Source: Ketobacter sp963922875 (GTDB taxonomy: Bacteria; Pseudomonadota; Gammaproteobacteria; Pseudomonadales; Ketobacteraceae). From it: a stretch of 64,000 bases of DNA. Shown here piece by piece: positions 34,281 through 43,700 of this stretch. The notes under the pieces were generated by a model. It saw only the letters and a program-made list of their open reading frames with translations. It was not told the origin of the DNA and did not search any database. The position numbers and the translations under genes were made by a program. The stretch spans positions 62,001 through 126,000 of the forward strand of contig CAWUJH010000008.1 in NCBI GenBank assembly GCA_963922875.1, written 5' to 3'. Position 1 is the stretch's first letter. Every line of letters starts with the position of its first letter.

Positions 34281-36188
34281 ATGAAGATTATACAGGCGCT
34301 TTTCCTTGCCAGCATACTTCTGGCTTTTGCAACGGCCACTTTCGCTTATGACAGCGAAGCTATTCTTGAGAATGGGAATCCGAAAAACCGTATCAATATC
34401 GTATTCCTAGGCGATGGCTACCAAGAATCTGAGCTGGATAAATACCGAATAGATGTGGAAAATTTGCTCGCAAAAATCCTTTCAGAACCGCCTTTTAGCG
34501 ACTACAACAATTATTTCAACGCATATCGCGTGGATGTAATTAGCCAACAATCTGGAGCTGATCGCCCTAAAGATGACTATTATGTCGACACAGCGCTGGA
34601 TAGTTCGTTTTCTTGGGGTGGTGGGCCCGAGCGACTAGTTTATGCGGATGCTACCAAAGTATATAAAGCCGCTCAATCATCTCCGGTTCCAGCAACTCCA
34701 GGAATGTTGTATGTGGTGGTTAATGACTCAAAATATGGTGGCGGTGGTGGCTCTTTTTCTGTGTCTTCAACCAATGCTAGTGCTGCAGAAGTTAGTATTC
34801 ATGAGTTAGGACATAGTTTTGGAAAACTAGCAGATGAATACGACTATGGCGCAGATGATCCCACTTGGAACACTGGTTATGAGCCGAATGAGCCAAACGT
34901 AACAATTAAAACAACCAGAGATCAAATTAAATGGCGTGATTGGTTAGCGAATAGTACCGACCTCCCTACAGAAGACACAACTAACGGTGTCGTCGGACTT
35001 TATGAAGGAGCGTATTATAGAAAATACGGAATATACCGTCCTACCTTCAATTCGAAGATGAGGTCACTCAATCAGCCGTATCATTCTGTAAATTCTGAAC
35101 AGTTGATTAAAAGAATATACAATTTTGTAAGCCCCGTAGATTCAGTGAAACCCGCAGCTGGTTCGGCTGAAATCCCAAAGAACGGCTTCATGGAATTTGT
35201 ATTAACCCTACTGTCTCCAAGCCTTAAAGACCTGGAGGTGGAATGGTTATTAAATGATGAAAAAATTGGTTCTGGATTAACACTTAGTCTTTCTGCTAAT
35301 CAATTAAACGGCACGAATGATACCCTAACCGCTCGAGTTAAGGATCCCACTCAAAAAGTAATTAGAGATTCCAACAAAGTATTGGAAGAGACCCTGATCT
35401 GGGACATCCACCTAGCTGAACCCATGGCGTCTGAAATCTATTCACCGGAACCAAATGCCACGATTTTCGAAAATTCCATCATGCTCAACTGGGAGACGGG
35501 CGCCGGTATAGTAAAGCATCATTTGGATGTGGGCACCATGGGCGCGGGATCCAACAATCTCTACAGTAGTGAAGTGACAGGTACAACTACGACGGTGTCC
35601 GGGTTGCCAAGTAATGGTTTCCTATATGTCCGGCTATGGTCTATCGGAAATAGCACTCAATACAAAGACTACGTATACATTCTGAGCGTACCGGAAATTC
35701 TCACGCCGCAACCTGGAACCAAGTTAAGCTCCGACAGTATGGAAATAACCTGGAACAGCCCCCCCGATGCGACTGGATATATTATTCAGGTTGGCACTTA
35801 CAAAGGTGAACAGGACCTTGCTGTTGTCACCGCTGGAGCAGGAGAAAACTCGGTGACAATAGACAAGCTACCTACGGATGGTCGCACCCTTTATGTTTCT
35901 TTCTATGTTTTTGCAGGAAAGACATTGCTCAAAGAGTATACATACACTGCATACTCAGAGCCACAAGCCCCCACACTCAACGTGAGCTTCCAATCAAATT
36001 GGCTCTACAGCACCACAACCCTTAGCTGGCAGGGTGCCGAAATCGTAGACATTTATCGTAACCTCAGTAGAGTGGCTGTAGCTACCTCGACGAATCCGTA
36101 TACAGTTACACGCTGGTTCAATTCCACTCGCTATAACTGGAAGGTCTGCCTTCCGGAAACTCAGCTGTGCTCTGAAACCCTGCGCTAA
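34281..36188 (+). CDS. Secreted IgA-peptidase-type M64 zinc metallopeptidase
   Basis: 635 residues. Residues 1-22 form a signal peptide ending TATFA. The domain starting NRINIVFLGDGYQESEL is typical of peptidase family M64. The zinc site HELGHSFGKLADEYD has H174, E175 and H178 with an acidic ligand shortly after. The C-terminal half (about 285-635) holds Ig/fibronectin-III-like repeats, including two related blocks around TITPQPG-type PEILTPQPGT. It has a final CLPETQLC disulfide-like pair. AAGGAAG precedes the ATG. The target is unknown; IgA cleavage is only the name-giving activity. A terminator follows. Confidence 0.88.
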   Translation: MKIIQALFLASILLAFATATFAYDSEAILENGNPKNRINIVFLGDGYQESELDKYRIDVENLLAKILSEPPFSDYNNYFNAYRVDVISQQSGADRPKDDYYVDTALDSSFSWGGGPERLVYADATKVYKAAQSSPVPATPGMLYVVVNDSKYGGGGGSFSVSSTNASAAEVSIHELGHSFGKLADEYDYGADDPTWNTGYEPNEPNVTIKTTRDQIKWRDWLANSTDLPTEDTTNGVVGLYEGAYYRKYGIYRPTFNSKMRSLNQPYHSVNSEQLIKRIYNFVSPVDSVKPAAGSAEIPKNGFMEFVLTLLSPSLKDLEVEWLLNDEKIGSGLTLSLSANQLNGTNDTLTARVKDPTQKVIRDSNKVLEETLIWDIHLAEPMASEIYSPEPNATIFENSIMLNWETGAGIVKHHLDVGTMGAGSNNLYSSEVTGTTTTVSGLPSNGFLYVRLWSIGNSTQYKDYVYILSVPEILTPQPGTKLSSDSMEITWNSPPDATGYIIQVGTYKGEQDLAVVTAGAGENSVTIDKLPTDGRTLYVSFYVFAGKTLLKEYTYTAYSEPQAPTLNVSFQSNWLYSTTTLSWQGAEIVDIYRNLSRVAVATSTNPYTVTRWFNSTRYNWKVCLPETQLCSETLR

Positions 36189-36566
36189 TAGCGATAAGAC
36201 TCACGCAATAGCCGAAAAACCTGTCCGGAAATAGACTCTGGGCAGGTTTTTGTATTGAGCTGCGATTACCAAAAACATTAACCCCAGCTTTATTCCTTTA
36301 ACGTCTTATCCTGCCAATAGGCAAAGACGATCTGAAGGGTGGCGAAATCTTATTTTCTAAACGGTTTAGAATGGAGTTTGAGTACTTAGATAAAACTTTT
36401 CCGACTAAGGATCAACCTGATTAGTGCAAAATATTTTTTTCTTTTTTGCTAATGGTTTACTACATTAACCTAAGACAATCGGAAGGAAGCGATTTTAAGC
36501 CGGTGATTCTCATGGGACATGAAAATTTTGTACTCGGCGGTCCGAAGTAAGCATTAGGTATCAAAA
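36189..36566. other. Intergenic region after the M64 gene
   Basis: 378 bases. The first 65 hold a terminator, listed separately. The rest is AT-rich, with an oligo-T run near 36432-36446 and a small AATCG...CGATT stem near 36477-36495. Promoter elements for the next gene may lie here; I see nothing decisive. Confidence 0.5.
36215..36252 (+). terminator. Rho-independent terminator after the M64 peptidase
   Basis: AAAACCTGTCC (36216-36226) pairs with GGGCAGGTTTT (36240-36250) with one G-U pair and a 13-nt loop, ending in a T-run. It lies about 28 nt past the stop and closes the two-gene secreted unit. Confidence 0.8.
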
Positions 36567-37061
36567 ATGAGTATTAACAGCGCAGAGTTTCGCGAATTTT
36601 TCATCAGGCCTCCGTTACAGACATTAGGTTGCTGGTCACCCTCCCTCGAAAACTTACTCCTAGGTACGGCTGCGCAAGCCAGTGATATGGGCAATCAACT
36701 GGGGGTAGAAAAAGGCTTAGGGATTTACCATATTAAACAAGATGTTCATATCCAGGTTTGGGATAAGTTTTTTGCCTTCGATGCAGATCTGGCCAGTGCT
36801 GTTAGAGGCTTAGCCTCCCAAAGAGAGTTCATCAAGCAGCCTCACCGGGAACTTATAACTAATTTTTGTTACGCTACAGCTATTGCATGGGGAGTGTATG
36901 CTTACAAGGGTGCAACTATTCCACAAGACGCCGACGACATCGAAGCCTTGGCATTATGCTGGCATCTCCATTTTAACGACGATCCTAACTCGGGCACTCA
37001 ACACTTTTCCCGAAGTTTTAAAAAAGTGTGTCATCGAAAAAACAAGATGGCGGCGGCCTAG
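36567..37061 (+). CDS. Protein of unknown function
   Basis: 164 residues, soluble, mostly helical by appearance, without signal peptide or known motif. It has RPPLQTLGCWSPSLENLLLG near the start and a helical block around residues 85-130. The C-terminus is basic (SFKKVCHRKNKMAAA). It stands alone and converges with a degenerate GGDEF gene 2 nt away. The start ATG is preceded by a weak TAGGT. I do not recognise the family. Confidence 0.6.
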   Translation: MSINSAEFREFFIRPPLQTLGCWSPSLENLLLGTAAQASDMGNQLGVEKGLGIYHIKQDVHIQVWDKFFAFDADLASAVRGLASQREFIKQPHRELITNFCYATAIAWGVYAYKGATIPQDADDIEALALCWHLHFNDDPNSGTQHFSRSFKKVCHRKNKMAAA

Positions 37062-37063
37062 CT

Positions 37064-38320
37064 TTAGGCATTTTTTAACTGTTTATTCATCAGTCGACAA
37101 GTACCCCAATCAGCGCTTTCACTTTTGAGGGGTGCTAGATGGTTAAACATTCGGTCAATGATCCCGCGGGGATCACGCTCGCTTTCAGGTTCGATATTCA
37201 CACGCCCCCAGGTAAGGTAGACCTTTTGATGAATAGACGGCAGGCCTTCCAAAGCATTTAAACTCACCAGTTTTGTTCTGATTTTTTCCAGTAAGTTCTC
37301 AATACTTTTATTATTCTCAGACAACAAAATAATGAAACGCCCGCCATTGAGGCGTGAAACCTCCGCAGTTGACCCGTCAAGTACTCTTCGAATACGACGC
37401 GCCACTTCCCGCAATAAGTCATCCCCCATTTCACTTCCAAATTGAGCGTTATAGTATGCAAACTGCTCCACATTGATGGCAACCAGCGATATGAATTGTT
37501 TGTTCAGATTAGCGTTATTCCAGGCCGACACGAGGCGATCTTCAAATGACATGCGATTGAGTAGATGAGTAATACGGTCGAGGCAAATCTGTTCATTTAA
37601 CTGTTCATTGAGAGCCCTAAAATGGTTTTTCTCAAAATGGATTAACTCCGATTTCAAAAAACTCTCTCGAGACATCTTTTCAGTTTTGATCGCCACCATA
37701 ATGGCCAATACCGTCCCGGTGATCAAAAAAAACATCAGATGAAAGGTTAATTGATTATTCATCGAATCCAAATACAAGGATCCCGCCACCATCAGTAACA
37801 TCACCAATCCTAAAGTACTGGTAAAGTTCAAGGGCAAACGAATGAAAGTGAAGACCACAACTTCCACAAAGAACACATTGGTATAATAGATCAGTTTAAT
37901 AGGTGCGGGAGTAAGCCGAGCCATGATAAGCAATGCCCCGATAACCAGCACAGTGTTCAGGGACACAATCCAGTATTTCCAGGTAAGATTAATTGAGCGA
38001 CAAATATAAATATACGCACATAAAAGCCCCGTCATCGCAAAACCTCGGGCTAATATGGTTTGCCAAACTGGGACTGTTCCAGAAACTAACTCGACAATGT
38101 AACTTGCAAAAAGTAAGGCGATACCGAGTAACGATGAAATACGAATCGCGTCTCGATACCAATCGTTTTGACCTAACTGATAACGCTCTTCAAGATCATA
38201 TGAAAATTCCAGTTGCCATAAGGAACCAGAACGAAGGGCTGACAAATGCTCTAATACTTCGGTGTACTTTTTGTTTTTCACGTTGGGCCACCGCAGGCAT
38301 AAAGTTATTCGCTGTAGCAC
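37064..38320 (-). CDS. Membrane GGDEF-domain protein with degenerate active site
   Basis: 418 residues from a GTG at 38320. Six hydrophobic segments occur at about 60-80, 88-107, 115-134, 142-160, 166-184 and 190-211. The C-terminal domain (about 245-410) aligns with GGDEF cyclases: RITHLLNRMSFEDRL opens it, as DxLTGLxNRR does in active ones. The signature is NGGRF at residues 325-329 where GGDEF is expected, and the metal-binding aspartate of DxDxF is Asn283 (NVEQF). It is therefore predicted to lack cyclase activity and may bind GTP or c-di-GMP or act by contact. Reading frame intact. Confidence 0.82.
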   Translation of the reverse strand: MLQRITLCLRWPNVKNKKYTEVLEHLSALRSGSLWQLEFSYDLEERYQLGQNDWYRDAIRISSLLGIALLFASYIVELVSGTVPVWQTILARGFAMTGLLCAYIYICRSINLTWKYWIVSLNTVLVIGALLIMARLTPAPIKLIYYTNVFFVEVVVFTFIRLPLNFTSTLGLVMLLMVAGSLYLDSMNNQLTFHLMFFLITGTVLAIMVAIKTEKMSRESFLKSELIHFEKNHFRALNEQLNEQICLDRITHLLNRMSFEDRLVSAWNNANLNKQFISLVAINVEQFAYYNAQFGSEMGDDLLREVARRIRRVLDGSTAEVSRLNGGRFIILLSENNKSIENLLEKIRTKLVSLNALEGLPSIHQKVYLTWGRVNIEPESERDPRGIIDRMFNHLAPLKSESADWGTCRLMNKQLKNA

Positions 38321-38393
38321 CGAGTCTAGCGCGTAAGCAAAATAACGTCCACACCGAGAAACTGTTCATTAAATGATCTGCTTTAATGAAACC

Positions 38394-39269
38394 CTAATGT
38401 AAACAAGCAAAAAGCTTACGCCGATAAGTACTCACCAAAGGATCACCTGGCACCATGTCGAAAACTTTTAGCAACATGTCTTTTGCGCCATCTGCTTTAA
38501 AGTTGCGGTCCTGTTGGACAATACTTATGAATAACTCCATACCCGCTTCGAATTCACCCGCCAGAACACAGTGTATGGCTAAGTAATATTTAGCTTCTAA
38601 ATCATCGGCATTATTGGCGAGTCGAAACTGCAGTGATTCCTGGCTTTCAAATCCTGCTAACTCTTTGATAAAGAACAATCGATTCAGCGCTCCCTTTTTT
38701 GCGGATTCATCGTCGATGCTATCCAGAACATCTTCTGCATCAGTTACTCGCTCACAATCCATTAGGACTTCAGCGAGCAGAATTTGATAACTGATCTCTT
38801 TAGGCTGTTCTTTTATGGCCGCTTGCAATGCTTCAATAGCTTGCTCATAAGCACCCATGTTACGAGCTCTTTGAATCTGGCCAAAAAAATCGTCAGAATC
38901 TAGGGCATCGTCATCAGCGTTATTTTCGGGGCTACCCACAGCGGTTTCCAAAAGGCTGCGAATGACTGATTCGGGCTGAGCACCATCTAATTCGCCTGCC
39001 AGCTGTCCTTGCACTATTAACTTCAACGCGGGAATACTTCGGATTCCGAGCTGCTGACATAACAGCGTATTTGCTTCAGTATCAACTTTCGCCAAGATAA
39101 ATCGGCCCTGGTACTCATGGGCCAGTTTCTCCAGGACTGGAGAAAGCGCTTTACAGGGCTCACACCACTCAGCCCAAAAATCAAGAAGTACAGGGATGCG
39201 AGTAGACATTTGAAGAACATCATTAACGTTATTCTGGTCTACATCGATAATATACTGAGCATTTGCCAT
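38394..39269 (-). CDS. cnoX: Thioredoxin-TPR chaperone, CnoX (YbbN)-like with intact CxxC
   Basis: 291 residues: an N-terminal thioredoxin domain (about 5-108) and a C-terminal TPR-like helical part (about 125-290). This is the layout of CnoX/YbbN, a redox-linked holdase that works with GroEL. The active site WCEPC has both cysteines (C36 and C39), whereas E. coli CnoX has lost the redox pair; this copy may be redox-active. SIPALKLI carries the cis-proline. No secretion signal is present, so it is cytoplasmic. Confidence 0.88.
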   Translation of the reverse strand: MANAQYIIDVDQNNVNDVLQMSTRIPVLLDFWAEWCEPCKALSPVLEKLAHEYQGRFILAKVDTEANTLLCQQLGIRSIPALKLIVQGQLAGELDGAQPESVIRSLLETAVGSPENNADDDALDSDDFFGQIQRARNMGAYEQAIEALQAAIKEQPKEISYQILLAEVLMDCERVTDAEDVLDSIDDESAKKGALNRLFFIKELAGFESQESLQFRLANNADDLEAKYYLAIHCVLAGEFEAGMELFISIVQQDRNFKADGAKDMLLKVFDMVPGDPLVSTYRRKLFACLH

Positions 39270-39350
39270 ACGATTAACCTTGAGCTGTTAACACTAATTT
39301 TGGCTTAGAGAGTAACCGGGGTCAGCATCCGAGTAAAGTCGCTTATAATC

Positions 39351-39782
39351 TCAGCAATAATTTTCATCGGATTCTTGTTGGCAAATACGGAGTAAATTAG
39401 CGGCACCTGTATGACCACGATCTGCTGCCAACGCTAGCCAGTGACTTGCTTGCTGCAGATTTTTGTTGGCCATATTGCCGTCATAATAGGCACAGCCTAA
39501 TTTATATTGAGCGCAGGCATCACCATTTTTTGCCGCATTGCGCACATACTCGAAACCACTGCGCTTATCCGCACGACAGACACCTTTTTCAAATAGTAAA
39601 CTGCCTAACTGAGACATGGCTGACACGTGGCCATGGTCTGCGGAATACTGCAACATTTTCAGAGGAACGCGCGTTGGGTATATTTTGCCACGAAGGCTTT
39701 GCAAACTAATGAGTTGATTGGCGGTGCGGAAAAAAAAACGAGCAAAGAATCCACATTGATGGTTCAAAGTGCTTGCAGTCAT
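39351..39782 (-). CDS. Small Sel1-repeat protein
   Basis: 143 residues with Sel1-like (TPR-related) repeats at about 45-120. The repeat segments AMSQLGSLLFEKG, AQYKLGCAYYDGN and HWLALAADRGHTGAA have the usual spacing of about 36 residues. The N-terminal 40 residues are basic and partly hydrophobic with no clear signal. Such proteins act as protein-contact scaffolds; the partner is unknown. It is 81 nt upstream of the cnoX-like gene on the same strand. Confidence 0.75.
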   Translation of the reverse strand: MTASTLNHQCGFFARFFFRTANQLISLQSLRGKIYPTRVPLKMLQYSADHGHVSAMSQLGSLLFEKGVCRADKRSGFEYVRNAAKNGDACAQYKLGCAYYDGNMANKNLQQASHWLALAADRGHTGAANLLRICQQESDENYC

Positions 39783-40060
39783 TAAAGATCACCACGTGTT
39801 GCTCAAAAAGACCGTTGAAAGATAGGCTATTGCCCATGTGTTGATGAACTTCCTTTTTCACTATCCTTCCTCGACATTTCGCGCGCAAGGTTAACGCCAA
39901 AAACAACAAAAGCCAACCGAATTTTTTCGATTAATTTATCCCATTGGGATTTCAATAATTACTATCCACAAAACCTGTGGACAACTCTGTGCATGGCTTG
40001 GTGACAGTGTCATAAAATCGTGATTAAGCCTGCCTTAGAACAACCGGGTTAATTTTTAAT
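39783..40060. other. Intergenic region with DnaA-box-like inverted pair
   Basis: 278 bases between two minus-strand genes. CTATCCACA (39962-39970) and TGTGGACAA (39976-39984) are inverted copies, each one mismatch from the DnaA box TTATCCACA, with TCCACA/TGTGGA forming a perfect 6-bp stem. No dnaA, dnaN or gidA lies near, so this is not evidence for oriC. The rest holds no gene I can support. Confidence 0.45.
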
Positions 40061-40564
40061 CTAACTATTATTACCTTTTTCCAAGGTTTCTGAGAGTTTC
40101 TCCAAGCGTTCGGCTAACTTATCAATACGGTCGTGTAACCGATCGACATCGTAACGAGTGGGTATACTCAAACGCCCCAATGCTTTTGAAACCCGCAAAT
40201 CGAAGGCTTTTTCCACTTTTGTCCAAGATCCAGTGGCCCTGGCTCTTACTGTCTCTACGGTCTCTTTGGCCGCCGACAAAGGCTTATCCACAATGGCTCG
40301 AGTACGAGCTTCCAGCTTCTCTCCATCTTTTACCAACGCATCGAACAGGCGCCCACCCTCCTCTTCCGCTTTTGAATACGCACCCAACCCCGCCAGCCAA
40401 ATCTGATTTGCCGAACCTTTTACTCGATCGGCCATTTGTTCTGCGAGCTGAGTGACGTTCTTATCCTGAAGGGGTGGCTTTTTCCCCCGCGTGGCTTTCT
40501 TTTCGCTCACAAGCTTTTTCCCGCTCGGAGTTTTATTCTCCTTTGGTGGCATCTTCTCGCTCAT
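40061..40564 (-). CDS. Phasin-family protein (PHA granule-associated, PhaI/PhaF type)
   Basis: 167 residues from the ATG at 40564, chosen because GGTGAGAG lies just upstream; a longer reading from 40594 is less likely. The basic Lys/Pro-rich N-terminus (about 1-40) is followed by an amphipathic helix block with IWLAGLGAYSKAEEEGGRLFDALVKDG, the hallmark of the phasin superfamily. The C-terminus (about 135-165) is a coiled coil (DRLHDRIDKLAERLEKLSETL). It may coat PHA granules or lipid bodies; no pha synthase lies here. Confidence 0.84.
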   Translation of the reverse strand: MSEKMPPKENKTPSGKKLVSEKKATRGKKPPLQDKNVTQLAEQMADRVKGSANQIWLAGLGAYSKAEEEGGRLFDALVKDGEKLEARTRAIVDKPLSAAKETVETVRARATGSWTKVEKAFDLRVSKALGRLSIPTRYDVDRLHDRIDKLAERLEKLSETLEKGNNS

Positions 40565-40736
40565 AATTCTCTCACCTGAAACGTGTAGGACCAATATTAA
40601 GCCATTGTGTATACGTCGATCAATTTATAAACCTGCACCAGCGCCTTAATCAATAGAATTGACATTAATCAATTAGAACAGAGAATCCAAAAACATGTAC
40701 AATGCACTCCTCTGAATTGACTCTACTTTTGTATCA

Positions 40737-43700
40737 ATGACCTCTGATTTTTTATCTAATATCCCTACCGATAATGGTGACCAAAGAATCTGGGCAAACC
40801 TGGTAAAAGGCGGGCTCGGCTGGACTATTTATCAGGCTAGCCACCAGCATCCTGGTTTGCTTCTGGTAGTCACTGACGATACCCAAACCGGTATTCAGTT
40901 GGAACAGGAGCTGGCCTTTTACTTACCGCCAACGGTTCCAGTACTGTCCTTTCCAGACTGGGAAACACTGCCCTACGACAGTTTTTCACCCCATCAGGAC
41001 ATCATCAGTCAACGCTTTGCTGCATTACACCAGCTACGCACTGTCACCAAGGGTGTATTAATAGTCCCTATATCCACTCTAATGCATCGCATTGCTCCAC
41101 CCAGTTTCATTGCCAATCACAGCTTATTACTCAAAGTTGGGCAACGATTTTCTATTGATGGGGTTCGCTCACAATTGGAGCAAGCGGGTTATCATCATGT
41201 GGACAGTGTCTTCGACCATGGTGAATACGCGGTTCGCGGGGCCATCCTGGACCTCTACCCTATGGGCAGCCGATTACCCTATCGGATTGAGTTATTCGAT
41301 GACGAAATTGACACCTTAAGATCCTTTGACCCTGACACCCAAAGATCAATAGAACAGGTCGATGAAGTTAACCTGCTACCGGCAAAAGAATTTTCACTGC
41401 AAGCAGACTCCATCCAATATTTCAAATCCCGCTTTAAAGAGAAATTCGATGTGGACCCCCGTCAGTGTCCCATCTATCAGGATATCAGTGCTGGTATCGC
41501 CAGCGCAGGGATAGAGTATTTTTTACCGCTATTTTTTCAGGAATTGGCCACACTATTTGACTATTTGCCTGCCACAACATTGGTTATGCACTCCGATAAA
41601 CTGCAAGGTAGCATAGAGCATTTTTGGAATGACTGTCTTCATCGCTACGAAGAGCTCCGCTATGATCGCATGCGACCTCGACTGCCTCCTCAGGAGCTTT
41701 TTTTACCCCAGGATGAGCTAAACCGGCATTTAAAGTCCTTGCCTAAAATTCAATTGCGTTCTGATGCAATAGACTCTAAAGCCCACGTCAGTAACCTTCC
41801 CCTGGAGCGAGCTCCCGATTTATCCATTAATGCCAAAGCACAACACCCATTGGCCAAATTAGAAGCCTTTATACTTGACACCCAATCATCTAAGGTCCGT
41901 CTGCTGTTCGTGGCAGAATCAGCTGGACGCAAGGAAACCCTGCAAGAACTCCTTGGCCGCATTAATGTACAGCCGCAAAGTATTGCATCGTGGCAAGACT
42001 TTATCACCCAGTCAATTCCCATCGGTATTGTTGTCGCCCCTATAGCAGACGGGTTCCAATTATCTGACCCGAATTACGCCGTAATCACTGAACAACAACT
42101 TTTTGGGCGTCGAGTCATGCAAAGTCGGCGCCGCAAAAGGGGTGATGACCAAGCTGAAAATACCTTTAGAAATTTGACTGAGCTCAACCAAGGAGACCCG
42201 GTGGTCCATATCGACCATGGGGTAGGACGTTACCAGGGTCTACAAAATATTGAAGTCGATGGTCAACAACAAGAATTCCTGATGCTGGAATACGCTGGAG
42301 GATCGAAGCTCTATGTTCCAGTATCTTCATTGCAGCTAATCAGCCGTTATTCAGGTGCTAATAACACCTCTGTCCCGCTCCATCGCCTGGGTACTGAACA
42401 GTGGGCCAAAGAAAAACGCAAAGCTGCGGAACAAATTCATGATACCGCAGCAGAACTACTGAATATCTATGCGCGACGAGCCGCGAAACCAGGTTTGAGC
42501 TTTCAACTTAACCGCCACGAGTACGAAGCATTTTGTGAAGGTTTTCCCTTCGAGGAAACACCCGACCAGCAAGCCGCTATCGATGCCGTTATCAGTGACA
42601 TGACATCCGATCGACCAACGGACCGCCTGGTGTGCGGTGATGTGGGCTTTGGTAAAACGGAAGTGGCCATGCGTGCGGCATTTGTTGCCATCCAAAATAA
42701 TAAGCAAGTGGCGATTCTTGTTCCTACGACACTACTGGCCCAGCAGCATTTTGAAACTTTGCGCGATCGATTTTCTGACTGGCCGGTGCAAATTGAAGTT
42801 CTCTCCCGATTTAGAACAGGCAAAGAGCAGACCCAAGCACTAAAGCAGATCGAAAACGGTAAAATCGACATCGTGGTGGGAACCCACAAACTGCTACAGG
42901 AAAGTGTCAAATTTAAAGATCTGGGCTTAATTATCGTTGATGAAGAACACCGTTTTGGTGTGCGTCACAAAGAGCGTCTCAAGCAAATGCGTGCCGATGT
43001 GGACATGTTAACCTTAACCGCCACACCGATTCCCAGAACGCTCAATATGGCAATGTCCGGCATTCGCGACATGTCCATAATCGCCACACCACCCGCTAAG
43101 CGGCTGTCCATAAAGACATTTGTGCGTGAAGACAATAATGCCGCGATTAAAGAGGCGGTGTTGCGTGAATTGCTCCGCGGTGGTCAGGTTTATTTCCTTC
43201 ATAATGAAGTGAAATCCATTGACCGTCGCGCTGAAGAAATTCAAAAGCTTATACCAGAAGCCCGCATAACCATCGCCCACGGTCAAATGCGGGAGCGGGA
43301 ACTGGAACAAGTCATGACTGACTTTTATCACAAGCGGTTTAACTTGCTCATGTGTACCACCATTATAGAAACTGGGATTGACGTGCCTACAGCCAATACC
43401 ATAATTATTGACCGGGCGGACAAGCTGGGCTTGGCACAACTGCATCAACTTAGAGGCCGTGTTGGTCGCTCTCACCACCAGGCCTATGCTTATTTGCTAA
43501 CGCCAAACCCGAGAGCCATTAGCGCCGACGCCCGCAAACGTCTGGAGGCCATTAGCCTGTCCCATGATTTAGGTGCTGGTTTTACCCTGGCGAGCCACGA
43601 TTTAGAAATCCGTGGTGCCGGTGAACTATTGGGTGATGAACAAAGTGGCAACATGCACACCATAGGTTTCTCCCTCTATATGGAAATGCTGGAGGAAGCG

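Noticed and set aside
36512..36550. 12-codon frame before the unknown gene at 36567
   Set aside because: Too short and no supporting signal; could be a leader peptide but nothing shows it.
39962..39984. Chromosomal origin
   Set aside because: Only two DnaA-like boxes, and none of dnaA, dnaN, gyrB or gidA nearby.
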